DNA of 64,000 bases from Methanobrevibacter oralis. Its GTDB lineage: Archaea > Methanobacteriota > Methanobacteria > Methanobacteriales > Methanobacteriaceae. Within the stretch, counting starts at the first letter, position 1, and every line of letters begins with the position of its first letter. Position numbers and translations under genes: made by a program. The notes beneath the pieces were generated by a model, which saw only the letters and a program-made list of their open reading frames with translations, searched no databases and had not been told where the DNA came from. Of the stretch, positions 45,887 to 54,894 are shown one piece after another. Location of the stretch: assembly GCF_001639275.1 (NCBI RefSeq), contig NZ_LWMU01000103.1, positions 21,698 to 85,697 of the forward strand. Reading direction: 5' to 3'.

Positions 45887-47617
45887 ATGTATAAATTAAT
45901 ATTTAATAGTATGACATTTAAGGCAAAGGGGATGCTAGCTTTTTCCATATTGTTGTTTGTTTTATATTCGTTAAGTGGTATTGGAATTTTATTTTTGGTT
46001 TTAGATATGATATCAAAAATCATTGAAGGTGCAGATATTGATTTAATATTTTATTGGATTTTATTAATTTTTTTACTTTTAGTTAAAGTAATTTCAAATG
46101 GTGTTGCTGACATTTTAAAACATTTTTCTGGTTTTGAAATAGTTGAAGAAATTAGATCCTCAATAATCTTAAAGCTTAAAAAATTTTCCTTAGGATTTTA
46201 TACTAATGAAAGATTAGGGGAAATTAGCATGATAATCCATAAAGATGTTGATAATATGGAGGGGGTAGTTGCACACATGTGGTCAAGGATGATTAGTGAT
46301 TTTATTATTGCAATATTGATTGGAATATTATTAACGATAATTAAATGGCAGCTTGCTTTAGTTATGATGGTTCCATTACCATTCGCTATTTTTGTATTGT
46401 ATTATGGTATTAAATCTGGTAAAAATTTAGAAAAAATACTTAAAGATAATTTACTGCATATGGCTAGCTTATTTGTTGAGTATGTTAAAGGCATTCCACT
46501 AATTAAAGCATTTAATAAGAATAAAACGTTTGAAAATAAACTTAAAAAAAGTGCTATAAAATTTGCTAAAAGTAGTCAAAGTTTATCTAAATTCAATGCA
46601 AAATATTTAGGTTTATACAATTTAATTTTGGAGTTGGGATTTTCAATTTTATTAATAACTGGAGCTTATTTATTTTTTAAAGGTAATATATCTATTTCAA
46701 CATATCTAATATTTATTATAATAAGTAGGGAATTCTATAAACCTTTCTTTGACATGGAATTGCATTGGTTAAATTATATTAAAGTGTCAGATTCCTATAA
46801 AAGAATTTTAAAGTTTTTGAATGAAGAAACTATAACAAATCCTACAAGTCCTAGGAAAGCTAAGAAATTTAATATTTCATTTGAAGATGTGGAATTTTCA
46901 TATGAGGATGATGATTTTAAACTTAAAAAGGTTAATTTTGAAATAGCTGAAAATACACTAACGGCTCTTGTTGGACCATCAGGGTCTGGAAAAACTACAG
47001 TTACTAATTTACTTTTACGATTTTGGAATCCAGATTCTGGACAAATTAAAATTGGAGATATTAATATAGAGGATATGGACTATGATTATGTTTTAAGTAA
47101 TTTGAGTATTGTTATGCAAAATGTAATTTTATTTGCTGATACTATTTATAATAATATTAAAATTGGAAATAAAAATGCAAATAGGGAAGAGGTAATTAAA
47201 GCAGCTAAAAGAGCAATGATTCATGATTTTATAATGACATTGCCTGAAGATTATGATACTATAATTGGTGAAAATGGTTTAGGTCTTTCTGGAGGACAAA
47301 AACAAAGAATTTCAATTGCAAGGGCATTTTTACAGGATGCACCTATATTAATATTGGATGAAATTACAAGTAATGTAGATCCGATAAATGAATCTAAAAT
47401 TCAAGAAGCTATAAGTGAGCTTGTAAAGAATAAAACCATATTAGTAATTGCTCACAATTTGAACTCTATTAAAAATGCAGATAACATACTAGTTTTTGAT
47501 AATGGCCAAATAGTTCAAAAAGGAGTTCATAATGATTTGATTAAAGATGAAGGACTATATAAAAATCTTTGGAATGCTCAGTCAAAATCAAAAGAGTATA
47601 ATTTTTTAAATATTTAA
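45887..47617 (+). CDS. ABC exporter, fused membrane and ATPase half-transporter 2
   Basis: The 576 residues mirror the previous gene: membrane helices to about residue 310, P-loop GPSGSGKT at 363-370, signature LSGGQKQRISIAR, and Walker B ILILDEITSNVD with its catalytic Glu. Both halves look catalytically competent. A strong GGAGGT lies just before the stop of the first half, and the two are separated by one base. They should be translated together. Confidence 0.9.
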   Translation: MYKLIFNSMTFKAKGMLAFSILLFVLYSLSGIGILFLVLDMISKIIEGADIDLIFYWILLIFLLLVKVISNGVADILKHFSGFEIVEEIRSSIILKLKKFSLGFYTNERLGEISMIIHKDVDNMEGVVAHMWSRMISDFIIAILIGILLTIIKWQLALVMMVPLPFAIFVLYYGIKSGKNLEKILKDNLLHMASLFVEYVKGIPLIKAFNKNKTFENKLKKSAIKFAKSSQSLSKFNAKYLGLYNLILELGFSILLITGAYLFFKGNISISTYLIFIIISREFYKPFFDMELHWLNYIKVSDSYKRILKFLNEETITNPTSPRKAKKFNISFEDVEFSYEDDDFKLKKVNFEIAENTLTALVGPSGSGKTTVTNLLLRFWNPDSGQIKIGDINIEDMDYDYVLSNLSIVMQNVILFADTIYNNIKIGNKNANREEVIKAAKRAMIHDFIMTLPEDYDTIIGENGLGLSGGQKQRISIARAFLQDAPILILDEITSNVDPINESKIQEAISELVKNKTILVIAHNLNSIKNADNILVFDNGQIVQKGVHNDLIKDEGLYKNLWNAQSKSKEYNFLNI

Positions 47618-47634
47618 TTTTTAGGGGTTTTTAT

Positions 47635-47829
47635 TTGAATAAGGAAGAATGTATTGATTGGATTTTTGTTTCAGGTCTAGGAACAAGTCAACTTGCAGCT
47701 GTATCTGTGACTTTCCGTTTAATACAGGTTATAATTGGGATTGGTTTAACTTTTGGTAATGGAGCAGATTCGTATATTTTAACTGAAATATTAGTTTTAA
47801 AAAATAACAAAGAGCTTCCATTATGGTAA
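47635..47829 (+). pseudogene. MATE efflux transporter remnant
   Basis: This 64-codon open frame starts with TTG and contains FVSGLGTSQLAAVSVTFRLI and GIGLTFGNGADSYI, which match the first conserved repeat of MATE exporters. The family's NSYISRLLG is replaced by a shifted ILTEILVLKNNKEL. The rest of a normal roughly 450-residue protein is missing. It is interpreted as a residual fragment rather than a working gene. Confidence 0.65.
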
Positions 47830-47868
47830 ATGTTTTTAAAAAGCCACTTAAGATTAGGAGTTTTAATC

Positions 47869-49401
47869 ATGATATTAATTAAAGACTTAAATTTTTCTTA
47901 TAAAAAAGATAAAGAAATTTTAAAAAATATAAATTTGAATATAAATGATAATGAAGTAATTTTAATAAGTGGAATAAGTGGATCAGGTAAAAGTACACTT
48001 TTCAACTGTTTTAATGGGTTAATTCCTCATTTTTATAATGGAATTTTAAGTGGAGATATTATTATAAATTTGAATAATACAAAGGATTTAGCTCTACATG
48101 AAATTTCAGAACATGTAGGGTCTGTTTTTCAAGATCCTCGTTCTCAATTTTTTACAACAGATACAACTGATGAACTTTCATTCGTTTGTCAAAATATGGC
48201 TATGGATAAAGATGAAATATTCAAAAAAGTTGATGATGTGTTTTCTTTTTTTAACATTGACTATTTGAAAGATAAAAATATTTTTAAATTATCTAGTGGG
48301 GAAAAACAAAAAATTGCAATTGCATCTGCAGCTGTAATTAGTCCTTCAATTTATATTTTTGATGAACCATCAGCTAATCTTGATTTTGATTCTATTAATA
48401 GATTATCTGAACTTTTTAGATTGTTAAAAAATGATGGACACACAGTTATAATAATTGAACATAGGATTTATTATCTTAAGGCTTTATTTGACAAAATGAT
48501 TCATATGGAGGATGGAATGATTAAAAAAACATATTCCATTAGTGATATATCAAAAATGTCGAATTTTGAGTTTAATCATTTAGGTTTAAGATCTATTGAC
48601 ATTGATAAAATCGATTTTAAGAATAATAAAACGCACATTAATGAAAATTATTGTTTAGAGCTTAAAGATATTAGTTTTACATATTCAAATGCCAATATAA
48701 TGAAAAATAAACTATTTTTCTATGAAAAAAGCAATCAGAAAGAAATTCTAAATAATATTAATTTAAAGGTTTTTGGAGGAGAAGTTTTAGGATTAATTGG
48801 TGAAAATGGAGCTGGAAAAACTACTTTGGCTAAAATTATATCTGGGCTTTTAAAGGAGAATAGTGGTGAAGTTTTAATCAATAATAATGTTAAATCTGAT
48901 AAAGATAGATTAAAAAATTCTTATTTTGTAATGCAAGATTCAGATTATCAGTTATTTGAAAATAGTGTTAAAAAAGAGTTAGAATTAGCTAATTTGGATG
49001 TAAATAATTTAAATGAAAAAATAGAAATTTTAGCAAAAAAGCTTCAACTATATGATTGCCTTGAGAATCATCCAACAACACTTTCAAGAGGTCAAAAACA
49101 AAGGGTAACAATTGCATGTTCTATACTTTCAAAAAAGAATGTAATTGTTTTTGATGAACCTACAAGTGGATTAGATTATAATAATATGAAATATGTATGT
49201 GATTTGATTTTAGATTTGTCAAAACAGGGAAAAATTATTTTTATAATTTCACATGATTTTGAATTTCTTCTAGAAGTATCTACAAGGATTTTATATCTAA
49301 AAGAATCTAAAATATTGGAAGATTTTAAGTTAAATAATGAAAATATTGATTTATTTAAAAGATTACTGTTGGGTGGAAAACATGATTCAGGAAATATCTA
49401 A
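47869..49401 (+). CDS. ECF transporter double ATPase (two ABC domains)
   Basis: The 510 residues fuse two energy-coupling-factor ATPase domains. The first has P-loop GISGSGKS at 35-42 and LSSGEKQKIAIASAAV. The second has P-loop GENGAGKT at 311-318 and LSRGQKQRVTIACS. Domain one shows VGSVFQDPRSQFF and domain two the related QDSDYQLFEN. TAGGAG precedes ATG 47869; an earlier in-frame ATG at 47830 would leave it without a site. It would power the EcfT gene that overlaps it by about 20 bases. The vitamin transported is unknown. Confidence 0.92.
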   Translation: MILIKDLNFSYKKDKEILKNINLNINDNEVILISGISGSGKSTLFNCFNGLIPHFYNGILSGDIIINLNNTKDLALHEISEHVGSVFQDPRSQFFTTDTTDELSFVCQNMAMDKDEIFKKVDDVFSFFNIDYLKDKNIFKLSSGEKQKIAIASAAVISPSIYIFDEPSANLDFDSINRLSELFRLLKNDGHTVIIIEHRIYYLKALFDKMIHMEDGMIKKTYSISDISKMSNFEFNHLGLRSIDIDKIDFKNNKTHINENYCLELKDISFTYSNANIMKNKLFFYEKSNQKEILNNINLKVFGGEVLGLIGENGAGKTTLAKIISGLLKENSGEVLINNNVKSDKDRLKNSYFVMQDSDYQLFENSVKKELELANLDVNNLNEKIEILAKKLQLYDCLENHPTTLSRGQKQRVTIACSILSKKNVIVFDEPTSGLDYNNMKYVCDLILDLSKQGKIIFIISHDFEFLLEVSTRILYLKESKILEDFKLNNENIDLFKRLLLGGKHDSGNI

Positions 49402-50095
49402 ATTAACTTTCCAATTAGATCCTAGGATAAAATTTTTATTAATTTTAATTATTGGATTTATGATGTTTTATTTTACTGAGATTGGATATATGATATTTAT
49501 TTTAGGTTTATTTATCTTTTTAAGTATTTTTGAAGGAGTATTTAATGAATCTTTTAAATATTTCTTAATATTTTCCATACTTTTAATAGTAGATTTATCA
49601 TCGGCTTATATAACGAATATATGGTTTAATATTGCTTTATCAACTTTATTATATGTCGTTGAGCGCCTTTTTGTTTTTGGAATAATCGGATTTTATATAT
49701 TCAAAACAACAAAGTTATCTAAATTTATAAGTGCTCTTGAAAGTTTGAAAATACCCAAATATATAATTTTACCATTTTCAGTAATGTTTCGGTTTTTACC
49801 AACCATATTAGAAGAATATGCTTATTTAAGAGATAGTATGAAAATTCGAGGAATAAACTTTTCTGCTAAAATGATTATTAAAAAGCCATTAGATTACATG
49901 GAATATATAATTGTTCCAATCTTAATTAGAAGTTTTAAAATTTCAGATGAATTATCTGCTTATGCAATGTTAAGGGGGTTAGATAGTGAAAAACAGAAAA
50001 CAAAGCTTTTTGACTTAAAGTTTGCAGTATTTGATTATTTAATTATATCAGGTGTTTCGATATTTACTTTTATTTTTTATATTGGAGTTTTTTAA
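49382..50095 (+). CDS. ECF transporter T component (EcfT)
   Basis: The 237-residue membrane protein couples the ATPase to the substrate component. Early helices include KFLLILIIGFMMFYFTEIGY. The two conserved EcfT motifs appear as RDSMKIRGI and LSAYAMLRGLDSEKQ near residues 138-147 and 193-207. GGGTGG lies before the ATG, inside the end of the ATPase gene, with an overlap of about 20 bases. This points to one operon and one complex. Confidence 0.88.
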   Translation: MIQEISKLTFQLDPRIKFLLILIIGFMMFYFTEIGYMIFILGLFIFLSIFEGVFNESFKYFLIFSILLIVDLSSAYITNIWFNIALSTLLYVVERLFVFGIIGFYIFKTTKLSKFISALESLKIPKYIILPFSVMFRFLPTILEEYAYLRDSMKIRGINFSAKMIIKKPLDYMEYIIVPILIRSFKISDELSAYAMLRGLDSEKQKTKLFDLKFAVFDYLIISGVSIFTFIFYIGVF

Positions 50096-50118
50096 AAAAT
50101 TTAATGGAGTTAAAAAAA

Positions 50119-50724
50119 ATGAAATTTAAATTAAAAAATGATAAAAAATTAACCGCAAGAGATTTTATAAGTATAGGTGTTTTTAACGCTCTAGCTATAA
50201 TAATATACATGATTATATCTTCTTTATTTTGCATGACAATTATTGGAAGTTTTTTTTCAAATGCTGCCGTTTTCCTTGTAATTGGTGTAATTTATGTTTT
50301 ATTGGCTATTAAAATACAAAAAAGAGGAGTATTTCTCATTTCAGGATTAATATTTGGATTGATTTCCTTAGCTTCTGGTCATGTTTATCATTTTATTGCA
50401 ATAGTTATTGGTGGGGCAATAGCAGAAATATTGGCGGGAAAATATGATTCTTCTAGAAAAATATCTCTCGCATATGTTGCTTTTGCATTATCTGATTTTT
50501 TAGGAATTGATTTACCTATTTTTGCTTTTGGATCATCATATATACTTGAAAGAGCTTCTAATTTTGGTATTTCAGAAAATGCAATTAATTCTTCAATTCA
50601 GTATTTTACGTGGTCTACATTTTTTGTTTTATTAATCTTAAATGTTATTTGTGCAATAATAGGTGCATGGATTGGGATGATAATAATTGAAAAACACTTT
50701 AAAAAGTCTGGTTTAATAGAATAA
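50119..50724 (+). CDS. ECF transporter substrate component (Trep_Strep/MptD-type)
   Basis: The 201 residues form about six membrane helices in the layout of ECF S components (ARDFISIGVFNALAIIIYMI, VFLVIGVIYVLLAIKIQKRG, and a C-terminal helix FFVLLILNVICAIIGAWIGM). The text resembles the Trep_Strep or MptD subgroup, whose substrate is not established. GGAG at the upstream start gives ATG 50119; the alternative ATG at 50104 overlaps the site. It completes the A-T-S transporter. Confidence 0.8.
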   Translation: MKFKLKNDKKLTARDFISIGVFNALAIIIYMIISSLFCMTIIGSFFSNAAVFLVIGVIYVLLAIKIQKRGVFLISGLIFGLISLASGHVYHFIAIVIGGAIAEILAGKYDSSRKISLAYVAFALSDFLGIDLPIFAFGSSYILERASNFGISENAINSSIQYFTWSTFFVLLILNVICAIIGAWIGMIIIEKHFKKSGLIE

Positions 50725-50816
50725 AACTCAAAATTTTATTTTTTTATTTTTTTTAGAAGTGATAGTATATTGAGGAATTGTTTTGAATAAATGTATATAA
50801 TATAAAGTGCAATTAA

Positions 50817-50835
50817 ATTATAAAGAATTTATAAT
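50817..50835 (+). promoter_or_regulatory. Palindrome before the TetR remnant
   Basis: ATTATAAA-GAA-TTTATAAT is a perfect dyad at 50817-50835, upstream of the TetR fragment. It may be a leftover operator. Confidence 0.35.
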
Positions 50836-50867
50836 TCAGTTAATAAGAATACAATGTGATTTTTTGA

Positions 50868-51038
50868 CAGAATATATTAAAAAAACTTCCGAAGAGAGTT
50901 AAAGATATATTGGATGCAGTTTTTAAAGTTTTTTTAAAGAAAGGATATTTTAATGTGACCATGGAGGATATTATTAATGAAACTTCTCTTTCTAAGGGAG
51001 GTTTTTACTATTATTTTAATATTTATAATAAGTATTAA
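50868..51038 (+). pseudogene. TetR-family regulator fragment
   Basis: The frame reads LPKRVKDILDAVFKVFLKKG, then NVTMEDIINETSLSKGGFYY, the standard TetR DNA-binding module. After FYYYF the text turns to NIYNKY and a stop at 51036-51038. The ligand domain is missing and there is no clear start codon. It is a decayed second TetR gene next to the transporter set. Confidence 0.7.
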
Positions 51039-51065
51039 TCGACGGTATCGTCTATTGGTGGTATT

Positions 51066-51463
51066 ATGAATAATGATAATAAATGGTCTACACATGATAT
51101 AATGATAACTGCAGTGATGGCTGTAGCATTGGGAGTTTTATATATTCTTTTAACTTATTTCGCAGGATGGTTAACGAATTTTCCATTTTTAGACATATAT
51201 TTAACTGGAATATATTATTTTCCAATTTTGATGGTTGGATATTTAATTAGGAAAAAGGGTCTGCAATCTTATCTGCTTTTATAATTTTTTTAATTCAAGT
51301 TCCATTTACTCTTTGGGGAATTTTAATGATTTATTTTGCATTATTGCTAGGTTTGCCCATTGAGATAATGTTTATTGTAAAAGGGTATTCTAATTTAAAA
51401 TTATGGTATCTTATGTTAATTGATCAAAATCAGAATATACTAAAGATAGCAATAAAATATTAG
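51066..51463 (+). pseudogene. YkoE-like ECF substrate component, frameshifted
   Basis: The first 72 codons encode two helices (TAVMAVALGVLYILLTYFAG and IYYFPILMVGYLIRKKG), in the style of YkoE-type HMP/thiamine components. A shift near 51265 then moves to another frame that continues AILSAFIIFLIQVPFTLWGI and IYFALLLGLPIEIMFIVKGY, ending at 51463. The family's later helices are missing. Sequence and disruption point to a broken gene. The ATPase and T genes upstream could have served it. Confidence 0.65.
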
Positions 51464-51473
51464 AAGCTGTTAA

Positions 51474-51575
51474 GTTTTTAATAATGATAAAGAGGAACAT
51501 TTTTATTTAGAAAAATATAGTGAAAAGTATAAAGAATACTTTGATAAAACATCAAGATATTTATTATTTTTCTAA
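51474..51575 (+). pseudogene. Tail fragment like an isoprenylcysteine/phospholipid methyltransferase
   Basis: The frame encodes VFNNDKEEHFYLEKYSEKYK and EYFDKTSRYLLFF, then a stop. The pattern E-E-x-x-L-x-x-x-Y-x-x-x-Y-x-x-Y-x-x-x-T-x-R is that of the C-terminal end of ICMT/PEMT-like methyltransferases. There is no start codon or N-terminal part. Low confidence. Confidence 0.35.
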
Positions 51576-51577
51576 TT

Positions 51578-52390
51578 TTATTTTTTCCACCAAATTAAAA
51601 TCCAGTCGGGCTTATCTTTTGTGTAGTACAGTTTTCCATTTTTCGGATTAACAGATAATAGATTATCTAAATATTCTCTTAATCGTTCTTTTTCTTCATC
51701 AGTATATAAATCTAGGTTGAATTTACCATTATCCATAGCTTCTTCAAGATTATCATACTCTCTGTAAACATTTAAGTTTAATCTTTCAATATTAGCATAA
51801 ATTCCCATATTATATAAAATATTAAAGAAATAATCATGTGCTGGGAAGTTTGTACGTTTTTTACCAATATGTTCATCAAATTCTTTTTCCATTTTTTGAT
51901 TTTCAGGTCCAAATAATGTAATAAAAACATATTTATTAGCTATTTTATTAATTTCGCTTAAAACTTCATCAATTGGCATGATTCCATTTAGAGATCTTGA
52001 AGCTACAACAACATCAACATCGCCTATTTCATCATATTTTAATTCTTCAATAGATTTTTGTATTGTTTCAATATTGTTTATATTATTATCTTGGGCACGT
52101 TTTTCAAGAAATTCTAACATTTTAGAAGATAAATCATAGCCTATTACTTTTTTAACCTTTTTAGCTAGAGGTATTGTAATTGAACCTTCACCACAACCTA
52201 GATCTAATACTGTGTCATTTTCATTTAGTATTAATTTTGAAAACAATGCATTTTGATAGTCGTCCTTTTTAGATCTTTTGTAAAATCCAACAGCTGCTTT
52301 ATCCCAGTCTTTATCTTTTTTATCTTTAAGTATTTCCTTCCAAAATCCAACCCAATCAACTTCATTAGGGTTTTCAATCATTTGTTTCAT
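51578..52390 (-). CDS. Class I SAM-dependent methyltransferase
   Basis: The 270 residues carry the SAM-binding motif I VLDLGCGEGS at 61-70, a motif-II-like VIGYDLSSKMLEFLEKRAQD, and DVVVASRSLNGIM. The N-terminal VDWVGFWKEILKDKKDKDWD is seen in a group of archaeal methyltransferases often found near anaerobic or metal-related genes; the substrate is unknown. GTGATACT precedes the ATG. It is the last gene of a three-gene minus-strand set with the AKR and TPR genes. Confidence 0.8.
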   Translation of the reverse strand: MKQMIENPNEVDWVGFWKEILKDKKDKDWDKAAVGFYKRSKKDDYQNALFSKLILNENDTVLDLGCGEGSITIPLAKKVKKVIGYDLSSKMLEFLEKRAQDNNINNIETIQKSIEELKYDEIGDVDVVVASRSLNGIMPIDEVLSEINKIANKYVFITLFGPENQKMEKEFDEHIGKKRTNFPAHDYFFNILYNMGIYANIERLNLNVYREYDNLEEAMDNGKFNLDLYTDEEKERLREYLDNLLSVNPKNGKLYYTKDKPDWILIWWKK

Positions 52391-52394
52391 AGTA

Positions 52395-53405
52395 TCACAT
52401 TGTATTTTTTAAAACATTCATATAATCATTATAATTTTCTCTAAGTAATTTTGGAATATCTAGTTCGTAGGGACAATTATCTACGCACAAATAACATTCT
52501 ACACATTCTCTGGTTTTTTCCATTATTTTTTGATATTTAGGGGTTAGGTAAGGTTCTGTTGGAAAACGTCTAATCCATAAAGACATTCGAGCACACATAC
52601 TAATATTTATTTCTTCTGGACAAGGCATGCAATAACCACAGCCTCTACAGAAATTCTTTTTAAGCTCTTCTTTATCTTTATCGATAGCTATTTTTAACTT
52701 ATCATCTAATTTGGGTTTTGTTTTCTCATATAATAAGAACTCATCAAGTTCTTCTTCTTTTTGAATTCCCCAAATTGGGAGGATATTTGAAAATTGGTTT
52801 ATGTAAGCATAGGATGCTTTTGCATTTTTAATTAATCCTCCACCCATTGCTTTCATAGCTATAAAGCCAATATCTAGTTTTTTACATTTTTCAACTAGTT
52901 CAATTTCGCTTTTTCCACTTAAATAAGAAAAGGGGTATTGTAGTGTTTCGTATAGTCCAGAATTCAATGCTTCAATAGCTATTGTGTATTTGTGTGTTGT
53001 TATTCCAATATGTTTTATTAATCCTTGTGATTTAGCTTCTACAATAGCTTCGTATAAATTACTTCCATCATTAGGTTTTGGACAAAAAGGAAGGTTATGA
53101 AATTGATATAAATCAATGTAATCTGTTTGAAGATATTTTAAAGAAGTTTCTAGGTCTTTCCAAAAGTCTTCTTCTTTTTCACTTCCAGTTTTTGTTGCAA
53201 TAATAATTTTGTTTCTAACATCATTTAGGGCTTTTCCTATTTTTTCTTCACTATCTGAGTAAAAACGAGCCGTGTCATAGAAGTTAATTTTATTTTCATA
53301 AGCTCTTTTAAGTATTTCGATAGAATCTTTTTTGTTTCGTCTTTGAATGGGCAGTGCTCCGAATCCATTTTTATTAACTTCAAGATTTGTTTTTCCAAGC
53401 CTCAT
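52395..53405 (-). CDS. Aldo/keto reductase with ferredoxin domain
   Basis: The 336 residues begin MRLGKTNLEVNKNGFGALPI. They follow the AKR barrel, with FYDTARFYSDSEEKIGKAL (catalytic Asp and Tyr), IIATKTG (Lys) and DLYQFHNLPF (His). The C-terminal part adds two ferredoxin-type motifs, CRGCGYCMPCP and CVECYLCVDNCP. This fused form is common in methanogens and probably couples NAD(P)H or ferredoxin to carbonyl reduction, but the substrate is unknown. It begins one base past the TPR gene stop. Confidence 0.9.
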   Translation of the reverse strand: MRLGKTNLEVNKNGFGALPIQRRNKKDSIEILKRAYENKINFYDTARFYSDSEEKIGKALNDVRNKIIIATKTGSEKEEDFWKDLETSLKYLQTDYIDLYQFHNLPFCPKPNDGSNLYEAIVEAKSQGLIKHIGITTHKYTIAIEALNSGLYETLQYPFSYLSGKSEIELVEKCKKLDIGFIAMKAMGGGLIKNAKASYAYINQFSNILPIWGIQKEEELDEFLLYEKTKPKLDDKLKIAIDKDKEELKKNFCRGCGYCMPCPEEINISMCARMSLWIRRFPTEPYLTPKYQKIMEKTRECVECYLCVDNCPYELDIPKLLRENYNDYMNVLKNTM

Positions 53406-53407
53406 TA

Positions 53408-54412
53408 TTAATATCCCATAATTTTTAGTATTATATAAAATACAATAAGCATGATTAATGCATATATTGTTTTATTAGTTGACAAGAATTTTGTGTTTTT
53501 AAATTCTTCATCTTTAATATTCCCTTTTTTCATAATTCTTTTTTTTTCAAAAGAACATTTTTGGTAAATTTTTTCTAGATTGTTTGGAAGCCTGCCTTTT
53601 TTGTTAAGCATATTTATTGTTTTATTTAAGTGCTTAATAGCTCCAGAATAATTTCCAAGTTCAATTTCACAAAATGCAGCTTTATAATTAAAATTAGTAA
53701 CTAATTCTAAGTCATCTTTAACTTCTTTTTCATGTTTAATACACTCTTTATAATCATTTAATGCTTTTTTATAATTTTTAAGTTCATAATTAGCATCGGC
53801 TCTTGTATTAAGTCCAACAAGAGTTATTTCTTCAGATAAACTTTCTTCAATGTACTTTAATGCTTCTTTGTTTTCACCTTTTTTTTGAAGCATTTGACCT
53901 TTATAAAGGTTTACTTTTTTATCTGCTCCATGTTTCTTTTCATATTTATTAAGAGCAGTTAATGCTTTATCAAATTGTTTAGCCTGCATTAGAAGTTCAA
54001 TTTTACCCATTTTAACTTCCTTTTTTTCAATTCTTGGTTTTTCTACTTCTGAGTAAACATCATATTTTTTATATGCAATGTCCATATATTCAAGAGCTTC
54101 ATCAATCTTATTTTTATTAAATAAACTCATTGATTTATCACAAATTGCATTAATAGATTGTGGATGTGCTTTTAAATAAATATCAAAGTATTTTTCACCA
54201 TAATCTCCATTATCATGGTCTGGATCGTAATATTGATGATATAATCCTCTTTCTTCAACAGCACTCATGTAATCCTTTTCAATTAACATATCTAAAATAG
54301 CTAAATATTCATCAATTTTGTCTCTGCCATGTCTTTTTTTAGCTAATTTAAGAGCTTCTTTATATTTTTCATTTTTTATTAATTCTTTAGCTTTTTCTAG
54401 CTCTTTTGTCAT
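53408..54412 (-). CDS. TPR-repeat protein with C-terminal membrane anchor
   Basis: The 334 residues are helical with several TPR-like units, for example EALKLAKKRHGRDKIDEYLA, IDEALEYMDIAYKKYDVYSE and NYELKNYKKALNDYKECIKH. The C-terminus is one membrane segment (TIYALIMLIVFYIILKIMGY). It probably faces the cytoplasm with a tail anchor. The partner is not known. Confidence 0.8.
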   Translation of the reverse strand: MTKELEKAKELIKNEKYKEALKLAKKRHGRDKIDEYLAILDMLIEKDYMSAVEERGLYHQYYDPDHDNGDYGEKYFDIYLKAHPQSINAICDKSMSLFNKNKIDEALEYMDIAYKKYDVYSEVEKPRIEKKEVKMGKIELLMQAKQFDKALTALNKYEKKHGADKKVNLYKGQMLQKKGENKEALKYIEESLSEEITLVGLNTRADANYELKNYKKALNDYKECIKHEKEVKDDLELVTNFNYKAAFCEIELGNYSGAIKHLNKTINMLNKKGRLPNNLEKIYQKCSFEKKRIMKKGNIKDEEFKNTKFLSTNKTIYALIMLIVFYIILKIMGY

Positions 54413-54520
54413 TCTATCAATCCTAATGAATTTATCTCCTTGATTTTATAACAACTCTCTTTATTATATATTTTTTATAAATGTAATATACTTTTTTTGT
54501 AATGTCATCATGACAATTTT

Positions 54521-54733
54521 GGGCAGTGCCCAATAATATGCTAAAGAATAATTTAAGAAAAAAATCAATAAGTTAATCAAAAATTAGAAAGATTTAAAAA
54601 GAAATAAAGAACACAAAAAACTAGTATTAAAACCAATCACAGTTTTCACAAACACAACATAAAACACAAAAAGAATCAAAGAAAAAGAAAAAAAACTAAA
54701 ATATGACCAAGAGCTAACAAATTGACAGTGCCC
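54521..54733 (-). mobile_element. MITE-like or IS-end remnant (about 213 bases)
   Basis: On the minus strand this starts GGGCACTGTCAATTTGTTAG and ends with a related GGGCACTGCCC, so it has short imperfect inverted ends. No transposase frame is inside. Its part 54643-54733 matches the reverse complement of 63873-63966 almost base for base. Such ends, GGGCACTGTCAA, resemble IS termini in related methanogens, as I remember them. No clear target duplication is visible. Confidence 0.5.
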
Positions 54734-54743
54734 TATCCATTAC

Positions 54744-54784
54744 ATTGGACATCTATATATAATGATTATCCAACTTATTGGACA
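54744..54784 (+). promoter_or_regulatory. gltX promoter flanked by ATTGGACA repeats
   Basis: The direct repeat ATTGGACA appears at 54744-54751 and 54777-54784. Between them lies the TATA-like CTATATATAATG at about 54752-54763. The repeats flank the promoter and could be an operator. The ATG of gltX is about 110 bases downstream. Confidence 0.4.
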
Positions 54785-54894
54785 GTTCATGTGTTTATTA
54801 ATTAATCTTAAATTTCTAATGATAACAAATTTTTAATAGTAATAAATAGATAAATAAAACTACTTATTTTTATTAATTAAATTGTGATGATTAA

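Larger units (their letters stand above)
54413..54894. other. Intergenic region with an IS/MITE-like repeat and gltX promoter
   Basis: No gene is seen in these 482 bases. A dyad TGTCAT-C-ATGACA lies at 54503-54515 and a palindrome TTGGGCA-G-TGCCCAA at 54519-54533. The repeat described separately runs to 54733. The right part holds the likely gltX promoter. Confidence 0.5.
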
